Below, piece by piece: positions 26,101-38,480 of a stretch of DNA of 64,000 bases. Each line of letters begins with the position of its first letter. Position 1 is the first letter of the stretch. The notes under the pieces were generated by a model that was not told where the DNA came from, did no database searches, and saw nothing but the letters and a program-made list of their open reading frames with translations. The stretch comes from Augochlora pura (Eukaryota > Arthropoda > Insecta > Hymenoptera > Halictidae), in contig NC_135780.1 in NCBI RefSeq assembly GCF_028453695.1, forward strand, positions 1,426,001 to 1,490,000, in the 5' to 3' direction. The position numbers and the translations under genes are program-made.

Positions 26101-26515
26101 TTTTGAAAATGTTAGAAAATTAAAAAACGGCAGGGAGTCGAAGAAGTTCCGTTCTGGAGAAAAGCGGGGAAGAAAGAAACTGGAGGACGACACTACAAAA
26201 AGATATTGTTGCGATGTATAGTAACTTGTTGCAAATCTTTCCAACCCCTCCGTAACTTGTATAAATATGTTCTGAAAACTTCAATCCATAAGTCTAAATA
26301 AATGAACGAATCATGAGGGATCCTCGAACAGTCGTACAGATCCTCAGAGATATTCTTATCCGCACGGTCCAAAAATTAGTTCGTCCGGCAGATCTGCGTG
26401 AAGGGATGTCGTCAACGGGCTAGACACACGACTAGGCGGAGAAAACGAGAGAAAAAGTTTCGGAGTGCGGGACGTGGTGGATCCTTTCCAGCGGAACGGT
26501 ATTGAGGAAGGTCAC
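23151..26515. other. non-coding stretch with low-complexity tracts
   Basis: A CT-rich tract lies at 23811-23865. A 20-bp unit built on CTATCTACCTGTCTATTTAA repeats about 2.5 times at 24297-24353. The minus-strand frame of about 180 codons at 25699-26244 has no recognisable motif. A TAACACGTTAATTGCC word at 25238 resembles a transposon end but has no partner. Confidence 0.4.
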
Positions 26516-26540
26516 GGAGCGGTGCGGTGCGGTGCGGCGC
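26516..26540 (+). repeat. pentanucleotide microsatellite (GGTGC)n
   Basis: Five units: GGAGC, three GGTGC and GGCGC. It sits in a GC-rich block (26460-26760) crossed by several overlapping frames on both strands, which I regard as compositional. Confidence 0.75.
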
Positions 26541-27025
26541 GGAGGATGACGCAAACAACGCAGCGCAACGCGGCACGGCAGGCGAGGCATAAGCCGAGGC
26601 AGAGGCAGAAGCGGGTACAACGGAAGAAGGGAGACGGCCAACCCTCGGAACACGTAGGACGAACAGGGACAAGACGACGTCGAAGGGGAGAGCCTGCTGG
26701 CACAGGAAAGAGGGTGCCGGTGCCGGTGCCGGGACAGAAATAAACGAGCCTCGCTCGTGTAGGTGCCTCGTGAGGCTCAACCTTCGAAAAGAGCCGATGT
26801 GCTGCCGCGGGTCCACGTGAACTCCTGCTTTTCTCAGCTTCCAATTTTAACGCGACACGTAATTCCCCGACAAACCGTCTCTGAATGGAAAACCGATTCA
26901 CGATTCATTAACAGCTCTGTGTATTTTTTTTTACCCGCTCAGAAATAGTCCACGAGACCTATCGTCCTCGCTCGATCTACCCAGCTCGTGTCGTTCGTAC
27001 TTCGAGCGCTCGATTCAGCCAAAGT

Positions 27026-27120
27026 TAACCCCTTGCATCACGATCTCTTTCATAACCTCGTTGATTAGCACTTCCTCGTCCATAATAATTTTCCTAATTG
27101 AACCAGACGATCTTTGTCTC
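27026..27120 (+). mobile_element. possible solitary TTAA-transposon left end
   Basis: TTAA-CCCCTTGCATCACGATC begins here and closely resembles the terminal inverted repeat of the element at 3131-3372 (shared CCCCTTGCAT). No matching right terminus ending in ATGCAAGGGGTTAA was found within the next several kilobases. If real, this is a truncated copy of the same or a related piggyBac-type family. Its inner limit cannot be set by eye. Confidence 0.35.
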
Positions 27121-30100
27121 TTCTATTTCTTCATTTAGTTTAATTCATAGATTTTGACAATATGCAAGAATCAAATTTTGTTTTCAATTTGATAGGGACA
27201 AATAAATACAGTTTCACTAGATCGTGTATAAAATGTTCAGCACGAAACCGAAACTAGGAAGTTATAACATGCTACGGGGAATATTCAACACCATTGGAAT
27301 AATAATGAGTCTCGAAGGCCCAGCCGAAAATTGGTGTCACTGATCCCGTTCCAATAATGCTAATAGGTCTAGATTATTGCGATTGATTGGAGGATCGCAG
27401 GCAAATTCGCGCGTTTTTTAGCACCGGTTCGGAAGACCTCTGGCCGCGAAATGAGCTGAAGAAAAAAACGCGATTGGCAATTTGAGCTGAGGGGAAGAGG
27501 ATCGGGGCCAGAGAAAGTGGTCGATGAACCCGGTCCTTCGCCGTGGCAACCGTACATTACGCTACTTAACTGACTTTACGTTTCCGCTTAACGCGCTCCG
27601 GCTCCGACTCCGAGTCAGCCACGCACTCGCGCACGCTTGTGTGGAGCGTGTTACACGCCGTGTACACACGGGCCCCGGTTACGTCCACGCGGAATGCTCT
27701 TTCAACCGAGCGCTACTTCTTTTCTCGGAACGCGTACGCGCCACGAAAACACCCGGTGAAATCGTTACGCCCGGATCGGTGTAATAACGGCCACTGTTAC
27801 ACGCGCGTGCACGCCGTGCCTCGGAGCCTTGACGAGATTCCCGAACTTTCCTGACACTGTTCCGTCGAAAACAACCGTATGCGACCAGCCATCTTACGTC
27901 GAGGCGTTCTCGGTCGAGCGAGGCAGCTGTTCAAATGCGAAACGTAACCTCGGTTGTACGGAATTAGTCGCTCTGGTTCTAAGTCTGGCTCTATTGTATC
28001 GGAATTCTGAATAATTAATTTCTCTCAACACCATCGTGCCGATCGAAATAACCGACTTCTTGTTTCTCATTGTAATATTATTGAAATTGGAAAAATTTAA
28101 GGAGATCGATTTTTCAATTTTATGCAAATCATTCTACGCTACGAAATCAAATGATTGTAGAAAAATCGAACACTTTATCGAATGTCTATTGATTTATAAA
28201 TTTCCTATATCGAACGAACAAAAGCGGATCCACTTGTCGCGTATACTCCACGGAACCGTCTCGAAACACCTGAAAATCCCGTTTCTATCAAATGCTGACT
28301 CACGACAAAAGAATTCAAGGTTTCTCGCCCACGGGAAAAGCGGCGGGCAGACCCGGCGTTTCCCGGGCATCGAAAAACCGCGTCGTTTCGGGCCAGTCTC
28401 TGTTATTTCGGTCTCTCGGCACGCCCACGTGATCCGAATTCAGAACCCCGAGACTCATTCACGGTTCACAGCCGGGGCGTTGAAAGAAAGGAGAGATAAC
28501 GTGTACTCGCCACGTGACTCGCCGGTCGCCACTCGCCTCGCCCTAACGCCGAATATCGCGGACACGATTGCGCGCTATCACGGGGTGGAAAAAGAAACAG
28601 ACTTGCCAGGATACGACGGCGACGCCTCTATCTTGTCGCGGACATCCTGGATGCGTCCAGAGCGGACCGGCCGGTGCTGGATGTCGTTAACCTTAGAGCA
28701 ACGGGGCTGCGTTGGACGAGCCTGATAACGAGGCTTTCATCCGCTCGCATGAATTCGGTCCAGGGACTGGAGAAAGCCGTTCAAAAGCTCACTGTCGACT
28801 CTCTCATTTATTTTTCCGTTGTCGGCTTTGTTTTCGAGCATAATGTACCCAGTATTTAAATTATCAACCTGCTTTAAAAAAGATCACAATGACAATAAGA
28901 AGAAAAAGAAGAAGAAAAGGAAAGATGCATAACCTTGTATTTTTTATAACATTGTTGGCAAATGCATCAATCAAATTAAATATGTCCTTGTTGAACATTT
29001 TGCTAAGAAAATTTATCGGGCTATGTAATACCTTAACACCCATATCGTGTCACATTCTTATACCATACTAATGTCGAGTTGATAATAAACAACGACGCAA
29101 GCTAAAGGAAGGAAGAAGAATGCAACTGAAGAAGTTCCGTGCTCGATTCGAATAAAGAAGCCGATTGAACGTGTGATTGTTCCGGGCTCGGCACTCGAAC
29201 CATTGATTATATCGGTAACGAGCGTCCCAACGCGATTCGAGAGGTGCCTATTGATCGGTGTTTTCGATTGATAATTGAGGCTACCAGACAGCCGAGCGAC
29301 ATAAAAAGATGAATTATTTTCGATGTTCCTCCGAGGCATCTTTCGCTTTCAACGACTTCCGGAGGGGCCCGTCTCGACTACCGAGGAGGGCGCGCGCTCG
29401 CGCTCGCGCACGCTCGTGTTGCGCTCGCGCGAGCACTCCGGCAGAACGCCGGTGGAAGTGGGTCACCGTTCGAAAGGACCTCGATCAAAATACTCCGTTA
29501 CCGGTCCCGCAGCTCCCCACCGACATTGATCATCGGTTAATGGGTTGTATTATATTCTAGGTTAATGGCGGCGCGGGCTGCCGGTAATGCATTCAGAGTG
29601 CAGCCTCCGTTTATCGAGTAATTCGCCGTTGGTATCGATAAACTTCGATCTTCGCGAAGGAGGATCCCTTTTCGGCCCGGGTCAAGTGGGGATCCTTGTT
29701 CCCGTCCCCGGGCTCAATTAATTGAAAACAGACAGACAGGAGTCCCTCTCTACCCTAAAGGAAATCGTGTCGAGTGCCCGATCCTCCTCGATGCATCTTT
29801 TTAGGCGCGCTGCTTAATTCGAGCAGCGTAAATTGGCTACCGTTATACCTAACTCTCGTTTGCCAACGATAGCTCTCTCTCTCTCTTTCTCGACTTTTCT
29901 TGGTCCCTGGTGCATGACAAACAGCCAACGATCTTTCGTTATGCAGACCGAGCCGCCAAAATAAATATTTCCATAAAACCGAAGCATTTGTTGAACCCGA
30001 CCGTGTAATTCAGGAATACAGGACTTACAAAAATACGTGGAACATATTCCTCGAAGAATAATATATATGAAGAACTTAAATCATGTGAACAATGAAGAAT

Positions 30101-30702
30101 ATATCCTGATCTTTTGTTGCATATAGAATAGATTTATGTGTTTGCAGCATCTGGAATAAAATATCCAGAGTCCGCACGTGGAAGAGTAATAATTTTACAA
30201 CATAGAATCGATTGGTTCGGCAATGCCGAAAAGGGAGGAAACGAACGAATCGATTTGATGAAGAGAATTTAGTCGATAGGGAAGCTAGCCGAGAAGGTGT
30301 AGACAGGGTTGACGCGATTTTGTTTTGAAGCTGTTGATTGCGACGCGGGCATGCAGAGGCGGTGGTCGCGAATCGGTAACGTTATCGGCGAACGTGACAT
30401 GCTACCGTGCAGAAGTGGAGGAGATCGAGAAGAGGAAGGAGCAGAAGGAGCAGAGGAAGAGGATCGGTGCAGACGTCCTGAGGGCAGAGGGGATGGCGGG
30501 GCGAAACGATTTCTTGTCGGCTACGTTGGCAGAGCCAGCCGGCTCCCGGCTTCTGACTCTCGGCCCCCGGCTCTGGGTAACACGGTACCAGCAACGAAGG
30601 AGCTAACGGTGTTCTGCCCTCGATAACCGCCATTGTGAAACTACATATTATGACAGAGGATCCGTCGCGTGTACCGCTTCACCACGACATACTTAATGCC
30701 GC
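27121..30702. other. long non-coding stretch
   Basis: CpG-rich palindromic words such as GCGTGTTACACGC occur near 27648. A 229-codon frame at 28036-28725 starts with GTG rather than ATG and has no recognised motif. Purine runs lie at 28889-28924 and 30411-30470, a CG-alternating run at 29391-29430 and a (CT)n run at 29872-29892. No exon is supported. Confidence 0.4.
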
Positions 30703-30732
30703 CTCGTCTCGTCTCGTCTCGTCTGGTCTCGT
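30703..30732 (+). repeat. pentanucleotide microsatellite (CTCGT)6
   Basis: Six consecutive CTCGT units, the fifth changed to CTGGT. Confidence 0.85.
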
Positions 30733-32631
30733 CTTACTTTTCTCCATGTTATTCCGGCGAATCCTCTCCTCGTTCCGCCATTTCCTCCCCGCCCGTCGAT
30801 CCCCTCACTTTCCGCGGCGCGTAGTCGCAATCCATAGAAAAAGAAGCCTCGATAATTCTCGTGCATTCCCCCAAATCGAGAAACGACGAGCCAAACGACT
30901 AAACACGAGTGCTGCTCGTTTCTTGTAAATAAAAACAAGATTGGATCCTTCTAACATCAAAATTTAGGAATTACAGCGAATGAGAACGCGGATGAAATTA
31001 AAATTATCTTGCTCTATCAGAGAAATTACCGGTACGAAGAAACGCCGGTCAACGTGGTCGTGAAAGGAGTCATGGCGCAAGAGGTTTATCGCACCGCGAA
31101 ATTAATGCAAATCCGATTAGGAAACGGAGGGATGACCGTCGCGTTTCCGCAATCCCTCGCAGCTCGCTCTTTTCTATGCAAATGGTGTGAGTGTGTGACC
31201 GAGCTCAACGCAATCGTACTGTTTGTTTATCGATCGCAATCGAGACGACAGCTCGGCTCGGTCAGATATAGATCGAAAGCGAACGGGGGGATAGAAAGAG
31301 AGAGGGCTGTAGCGAATGGAAGAGGAAGAGAGAACGGCCGGGGGCTTGCTGCGGAAGTGTCGCAAACGCGAGAGTGGATTTCCTATAAATTTCTGCCCTC
31401 GATGATTCAGGACCGATTACGCAAACCGGCGATAGGAAAACAAACATGGAAACACCTCTACCATTCGAGTTCTTTTTCCCGCGGCTCGAAACGCGATGAC
31501 GGTCGCCGCGAGCCGCGAAGTGATAAACCGCTATTTTCGTCATGCGATCGATGAAATTCAAGGGAATCGACGGTATCTGAGTCGATCGAACGCAACCTTG
31601 CCGAGTTTCGATCGTCGCTGGAAGTTTCTTTCACCCGTTATGGTAATTGTGAGACCAATATAATTGCGCTCCCATTGACGTAGTTTTGTTCTACGCTGCA
31701 CTCGTTCGTTGAATAGTTTATCAATGTGCAATCTCATTCTTTCGATAGAATTCATTGACTTCGCGTTCGAAGTAGGTAGAAGTCAAGCATAGAGCGAATG
31801 CAAAACTGTTCTACATGTTACAAAAATCGCACGGATCTGTTTGCCAAGTCCGTGCACCATATTTACTCGAATACGCGAATGCATAAGTAAACGCCGATCA
31901 TTTTTCAGGAAAAAGAAACACATTCGAATTGCGTCAGCGAGCATGTGCGCATTCGGGTCGGTTAAAAGAATCGACGATATTTTGCATGAAAATCAGCAGA
32001 CTGGTGCACGTTGCATTGCACCGACGAACGTGCAGTTTTTCGGCGTCACTACCGTTTTAACGCCTGGCCAGCAAGCACAGAGGGCCGTTTTGCGGTCGTC
32101 GGGCCCGTTTCGTGGTCCCAGTTCGCGTTTTATTTCGAGTGCGACGCCCGTGTCCTGTTCGGCGTCGGCGTCGACGTCGACGTCGCGAGGAAAGAACAGC
32201 GAAACGGCCGTGGAATAAAAGGACCCACGGACCGCGAAGGGACATAAAGCGAAGATTGACGACTATTAAATCATTTTTACAGGCGGGCCCGACACTTTCC
32301 GACAATCGAATCGGAGAAAAAGAACGCGGGACAGCTCTGAATGTGGTACGAGGTACCGTAACGGCGTTATTTGGTCGCGGCCGCGGCGCGAGGAGCATCG
32401 GCTTCGGTAATCGACCGTTTCGTTACCCATCCCGGACCCCGAAAACCGTCTCTCCGTCTCCGCTCGGCCCGTCTCGGCCCGATTCGTGCCACAATAGCCG
32501 CGATCAAAATTACTAGAACGATAAAAAAAGAAACGGCCGATCCGCGTGAGCCAATCGATGCGTCCACGTGCGCCTACACACCCGTTATCCAATCGAGCGT
32601 GCCACGGTTCGTCGTCGCTCCTCAGCCTGTG
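30733..32631. other. non-coding stretch
   Basis: A perfect 9-bp inverted repeat (CGCGGCTCG / CGAGCCGCG) with a 20-nt loop lies at 31480-31517. A GTCGGCGTCGACGTC-type run lies near 32160-32185. No coding segment could be supported. Confidence 0.4.
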
Positions 32632-32682
32632 CAACTGTTTCCAACTGCTTCCAACTGCTTGCAACTGCCTACAGCTGGCTGC
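32632..32682 (+). repeat. 10-bp tandem repeat carrying five E-boxes
   Basis: CAACTG occurs at 32632, 32642, 32652 and 32662, followed by CAGCTG at 32672, giving an exact 10-bp spacing. The unit is CAACTGCTTC with small changes. Each unit contains one CANNTG E-box, the core recognised by bHLH dimers, so all five lie on nearly the same face of the helix. Function is inferred only. The run could be a simple minisatellite. Confidence 0.75.
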
Positions 32683-35600
32683 AGCACGTTTCCACGAATT
32701 TCGATTCGGCTATCGGTTATTCACTTTCTGTTTACAGAACATGTTTCCACGAAATCAGATGCCCCTACCAATTACCCTCGATACGTGGAAAGTAAAGATA
32801 CCCACTTCACGAGTATTTAAAACACTTTCAAAATCGAAATCTCGAAAGAAATGTAAAACAAACAAACACGCAGTGGCCTCCTTTCACGTTACTTCCCTTT
32901 ACAGTAAAATATGTGTATCATTTTTAGTACGTATTGAATGAACTATCTACCTGGAGAATCGTTTTATCACTCGATCTAGAACACGCGTCAGAATGACCGG
33001 TTGCGCACGTATCATATTTGAAAACTCTTGAAATTATAAACAGTTTTATATACCGTTATAAATCTAAATAATTTCGATCTTGCCGTTCTCATTGACACAC
33101 TTTACTCATTTTTAATATTTGGCAAGGTATACCGTTGACTGCAATTGCGTAACTCTAATAGTGAAACCGTAATTACATTCTGAACGCGCCAGGATTACGT
33201 GCCTGATCTTGGACGCAGCTTTTTCTCTGAAGAGAATCCACCGCAAATTACCGTCTCGAATCGTCTTTCAATTATTACAAAATGGCATCGCCACGTGTCG
33301 CCGATAAGGAAATTTTTTTTCTCGGAAGCGGCATTACGGCGCGAATCGTTCTCGTACGAGAATAAATAAATTCTATCTACCTTGTGTGGCAGATAGGTCA
33401 CGCAGCTGCGGATCAAGAAACCTAATCGCGGTGTTAAGGCGCGCGAGATCCGCTCTCGTCGCGATCGTGAACCGTTGCAACGGTACGCCGCCGAAAATAG
33501 CGTACATCCTTTACATAATTCCTTCGGAAACCGGCACCGTAAAGATCATACAAAAAGAAAACTGTAAAAAGAGAGGAGGGGGAGTTCCATATGTTCAATG
33601 CAATGGGACCGGATAAAGGAAGACACGGAAGAAGAATCGAATGGGAAATATTGAGGTCACGGGGTAAGAAGCACCCCCGTTGCACAGAGAAGAGGAACCG
33701 GTGGCTTCCGGTCGAGCGATCCGCAGGAGCGCAGGGATCTAGCGGTGCTCTTCCGATCGATTTCCTGCGTGCTCGATCAATTGTCCTCCGCGCGGCTTTG
33801 TCCTCCCCCTTTGTGCCACCCCTCGGCGAATAATGTTGCGGGCGTGCGTTACTGGCTCCCGTTACGTTTTTTTCTTCACCGTTAGAACGTTCTCATTGTT
33901 ATCCGAGAATCGAGAATTTCCAGTTTTATCGGAAAAAATGTAATTCGTTTCTTCGGTTCTTTCGGGACAGGTTCGAAAGATGATCTCTTTAAGTGTACCT
34001 ATTGGATCCAGCGTGGCTTCCAGAGATCTTTGTGTTCTAGAGATCTTTGTGAATTAGCCCTCTAATTTATCGAAATTGTGCTGGTATTTTTGCACGGATA
34101 TCTCGTAGATCGTTCCACTCATTGATCTATGTATTCCTCGTTTAATTTGATTAACAAATTAGGCGTGTCCACGATAACTTCTGCAAGGTAGCTTGCCATA
34201 GACCGAATTAATTAATTTGTCGTTCCATTTGCTCCCGCGAGTTAATATTCCCGATTAGAATCAACAAAATTGAATCGTGTTGCAGTGTGGCCGCGTTATC
34301 AGGGCCAGACTGATTACAAAATATCGAGAGATCCTTATCAATTCTCCTGATACCAAAGGCACTCGAGTTACACAATAAGCTGTTAGAATAGGTCCGATAA
34401 ATTCCCCAAAAATTCTGGTGCACAGACACCGATGGTGAGCTATTACGCCATAAATTCCGACTGTAATGGGTGAATTCTTCCAAGATACAGTTGTCGATGT
34501 CGAACGAAGACACGAGTGTACACGATCGTTACGTTAACGCGACGTTGCGGCACGATATTTCGAGGTCCGGCGAGTTTAAAGCAGCCTGGCCCGGTACCAG
34601 AACAACGTAAATAATAGCTAATATCCGTGTTACGTAATGACCGACCTCGAACTCGGTCGAGTGTACTCCACGTGCTCCGTTGCCCTACTTTCCGAGTCCC
34701 GAAATCTCGTTCTTGTTTTATGGTACACACCCGTCGTACGTCCCCGCCTCTCTCTCTCTTTCTCTCTCTCTTTCTTCCTCACGAATCGCTATTAATAAAT
34801 CGAGATGGGAAACTGATCGATAACATCGAAACGTCCTCAAACTCGCTGGACCCAGTCGCTTTCATCTTCGAAGAAAAATTAATCGAAAACGTATCCTCTT
34901 TTCAACCCTTGTAAAAGCCTCGAATCAATTTGGCCCAAAAGCGATTTCTGAATTGTAGCCTCTCCGATTGGAACGTGCAAATAAATTATATGTTGACGAA
35001 TTGCGTGCGTCGCATGCACATCTGGACGCTGTGTCGCAATACGAAACGCGGCGATAACGATCGAGGAAGATCTGCGCAGATCCATCGATCATCCATGACA
35101 GGGTTGCATCGCCCGCAGACGCGATTGTTATTTCTCCTCGCGTGACACTGCGATTTTAATTTTAGAATTCGCTTATGATCCCGATACTCGCTCTCTGAAG
35201 TTGGCGGTCGCGGAACGCGAGTTTCTAAATCCCCTGTGACGATCTAGATCTAGGATAATGGAAGACACGGTCTATTGCTCTACGGCGCGTTAGACGTTCC
35301 GTTAAATTCGATGTAAAATACAAAGCTTCCGGTTCGGGAACGCTGTAAACAAATATTTGTACGTTACAGAAGAAAACCCTGGAGTCTACGAAAAGAGGCA
35401 TACGATAGCGAGCATTTCGTTGCAACGAGAACAAGAATTGCATCGACGACGCAGCAATCGAACGAGATCCTCCGGCTGAAGTTGGAGTTTCTTGCCCGTG
35501 TCGGAACGGTATCAATCGCTCACCCGCACGAGCAGCAAGCTTAAGGGAGTCCAGATAAGGAGGCCACGCGCTGCAAGATGCCTCCAATTAATCAGGTTAC

Positions 35601-38417
35601 ACAATGTCCGCTTTTATCGTCGCACGCGAGCGTTCGGGCTCGCCGCAACGTAGATTTCTCGAGCGAGACGTCGCGCGTGGCACGTCGCACGCCGTGCAAA
35701 TTGGCCGAGGAATCGACCCGGTTATCGGCGAATCTCGCCTTCGGTTTCCCAACGGTGTGCGTCGCGATTTTTCTCGGTGTCCATCGAGGACAGGCAGCAC
35801 GAGTCGGCGCGTGGCCGTGTCCACGAAGCCGGGAATCGCTAGTAGATACCCGGCCGACCCTGACGTGCTCCGTAATTCATCCATTACGATCACGGCCGCG
35901 GCCGAGCCGAGCCGAGAAGAGGGCTCTTCGACTCGCTCCGAAGAAAATAGCCCGGTTTTTTCGCGGATCATGGCCGCTGCTGGCCGTTCCGAGGTCTAAC
36001 GGCCTTGAGGGCCTTGCCCTGCATCGTAACCCTGACCGCGGCCCCTCAAGATCGCCGCCGTCCTTCGGGACAGGATCTGTCAACCAACCGGCGACAAGCC
36101 CATGCCCACCAAACCCCCGCGAGGCCACGATATTCGCGACATTTCGACGAGACCGTTAGCAACTCGTAGTCTATCGTCTATAAATCATCAGCTTGGATCA
36201 ACCATTGCACGATCGCTACGTGCTCGAATAATAGAGAATTTGATCCTTCGAGATACTCGAGATACGTGGCTGGAGTCGTAGAGATATGTATTCCAAGTAA
36301 ATCAACGTGTCGAGAATTGTTCATCGAACGTTCTGTTACGTGGACTTCAAGATCAAGTCGTTTTACAGAGATCGATTTCGCTCGGCGCGTTCCATGAATC
36401 AGCTCGGAGGGAACATCGAGTCGACGAGGTGCTGGGATCGCGGACGGGATGATTCAAAGACGATGATAGAAGAGGGGCACTAAGGCACGAAGGAGGAACA
36501 CGTTTTAATGGACTCGTCATGGATGGCACGATCGCGAGATTACTCGGCGAGTTTCGATGAAGTAAGAGTGCACCTTGGATGCACTCGTTTCCGTGATTTG
36601 TCACCGGTTATGGTTATGCTATCGCGAGGGAATGAGGACTGTGGCACGCGACTCGCTGATTTTACGCAGTTTTCTTTCTCGTGTTCCAATTTAACCCGGC
36701 ATCACGGTTCCCGCGTTAATGTCGCATCGCGGATTATTGCTTAATCGAATCGGTTTCGAAAATTGAAAACTTCTTCCCGGTAACGCCCACTTATATTTCT
36801 GAACGACACAAACATTTAACAATTTCAGAACAAGCTTCTTGATTCGTCTGAAACGTAAGATCACTTTCTGCCGAGTAAACAATCAGTATTCCACACCGCT
36901 TTCTCCAAAATCTATATTATACTGCCGAGTTTAAAATTTCTAAAGATTCGCAGAACTTGAACTTCGTAAATTCGAGCACAAATCTTCGGACCCATAAAAA
37001 TCAGCGGCATCTATGATTAATGGTAATCCATAAACTTTAGCGTTGATAAAGATCCATGCGTCCCGAAGTCCTAGCAGAGACACAAGCTGCGATATCCATA
37101 ACAATCTTCACGTTGCATAAAACTCCGAATAGATTCATAAAGTCGGGAGAGGGTTTAAAGGATTGGCCAAGAAGTCAAGAGGCAAAGATCCGCAGTCGAG
37201 CGACAGTGACGGACCGACCGACACGACAATCCGGCAGTCCGAGGAGTCAAGTTAGCCGGTGTCCACGTAACACCGCTTCGTAACCGCGAAGCGTGTAACG
37301 CCAAGATCACGTGCCGAGCGGCGAGTCAGGAAATCCTAGGCGAGCACCATGGAGAAAGCAGCCTTTGGTCGCGCTCTTCTCGTGTCGTACAGGTACTTGC
37401 GCAGAACCGTTTCAAACACCGAATGCAAACGCGAGTATGTGCACCGTTCCAGTTTTTTACCGCGCGCAAACTGCACTGGCTTTCTTTCTTCTCGGAAACC
37501 GGCGATCCCTGCCACCTGGATAGGCAGAGGACAATTTTTCAATATCTCCCTATATAGTAGTTATCGTTAAATAAGATCACAATTGTCGTGAGAATTTATA
37601 TGCTTTTGAATTTTCATTCGATGCGAAAGGCCAAAGAGGAGCGTCCTGTACGACACGTTAATTTAGCTAAGAATAACCAGCGCAGTCGGCTGAATTTCAA
37701 AGGCCCAATGGTGTGCGGTAATGGCTGTGTTATGGGAGATCCAGGATAATGTTACAAGAGAACTGGCTAGATGCTATTCTGTCTGCAACGTTAAATCCTA
37801 CTCTGTAAACCGATGCATCAAATATGGATATCTCAGAATTGTATAAATAGAATGAAAAACAATTTAGCAATCTTTAAGATGTGCGAAGGCAGTATACTGT
37901 AAAATAAGTGTTTCGACTAAGCTTTCACTTCGATAATATTTTAAATGATCTTTAGCTTGGTCATCCATAGAAAATGATAATTGATTTCGTTCGAGAATGC
38001 TTTGATATCCTTGAGGAACAATTTTCTCTAGGTCGCTATGAAATGGCAACAGCTTAGAGCCAGGACGAAACGAGGAATCGATTATGTCGGATCGAGGAAG
38101 AAAGCTCCGAGTTCATTAACACCGAGGGTGTCGATCACCGTTCATGGAACTTGCGTAATACTTCCAGTGAAATTACCTATTTAAACCACATAAGTAAACG
38201 CAAAAGACTGGAAACGAGTGGTAACGTGAGGGGGCGGGAGAGGAGACCGGTAGGGAGAGAAAAAAGGGGTAACTTTCACTGTGTAGCTTCCGCGGAAGGC
38301 GTCCCTCCTCCCGGCACTTTCTTCGACTCGCGACGATCGATTTTTCCATCGGTTAGCGCTCCCGATCGATCGCAACTCGCGACACCGGTTCTCACAATCA
38401 GCAGCTCAATATCAACA
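32683..38417. other. long non-coding stretch
   Basis: A short tandem repeat of AGAGATCTTTGTG (two copies, 19 bp apart) lies at 34022-34053 and a (CT)n tract at 34748-34780. The CpG-rich block 35578-36160 carries five overlapping frames on both strands. An ATG in strong context at 37349 (CACCATGG) opens a 73-codon frame without recognisable domain. No gene is called. Confidence 0.4.
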
Positions 38418-38480
38418 GCGAAAGAGAAAAAATAGAGACGAAGAGAGAAAGAGAGGAAGACGAAGAGAGCTAGAGAGAAT
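38418..38480 (+). repeat. GA-rich polypurine tract
   Basis: Imperfect GAGAGA and GAAGAGAG words on the plus strand. Such tracts contain GAGAG, the core bound by GAGA factor in flies. Whether it is used here is unknown. Confidence 0.6.

Noticed and set aside
28036..28725. 229-codon plus-strand frame
   Set aside because: The start is GTG, composition changes abruptly midway, and no motif is recognisable.
35578..36159. 193-codon plus-strand frame
   Set aside because: Five frames on both strands overlap here. This reflects CpG-rich composition rather than coding.
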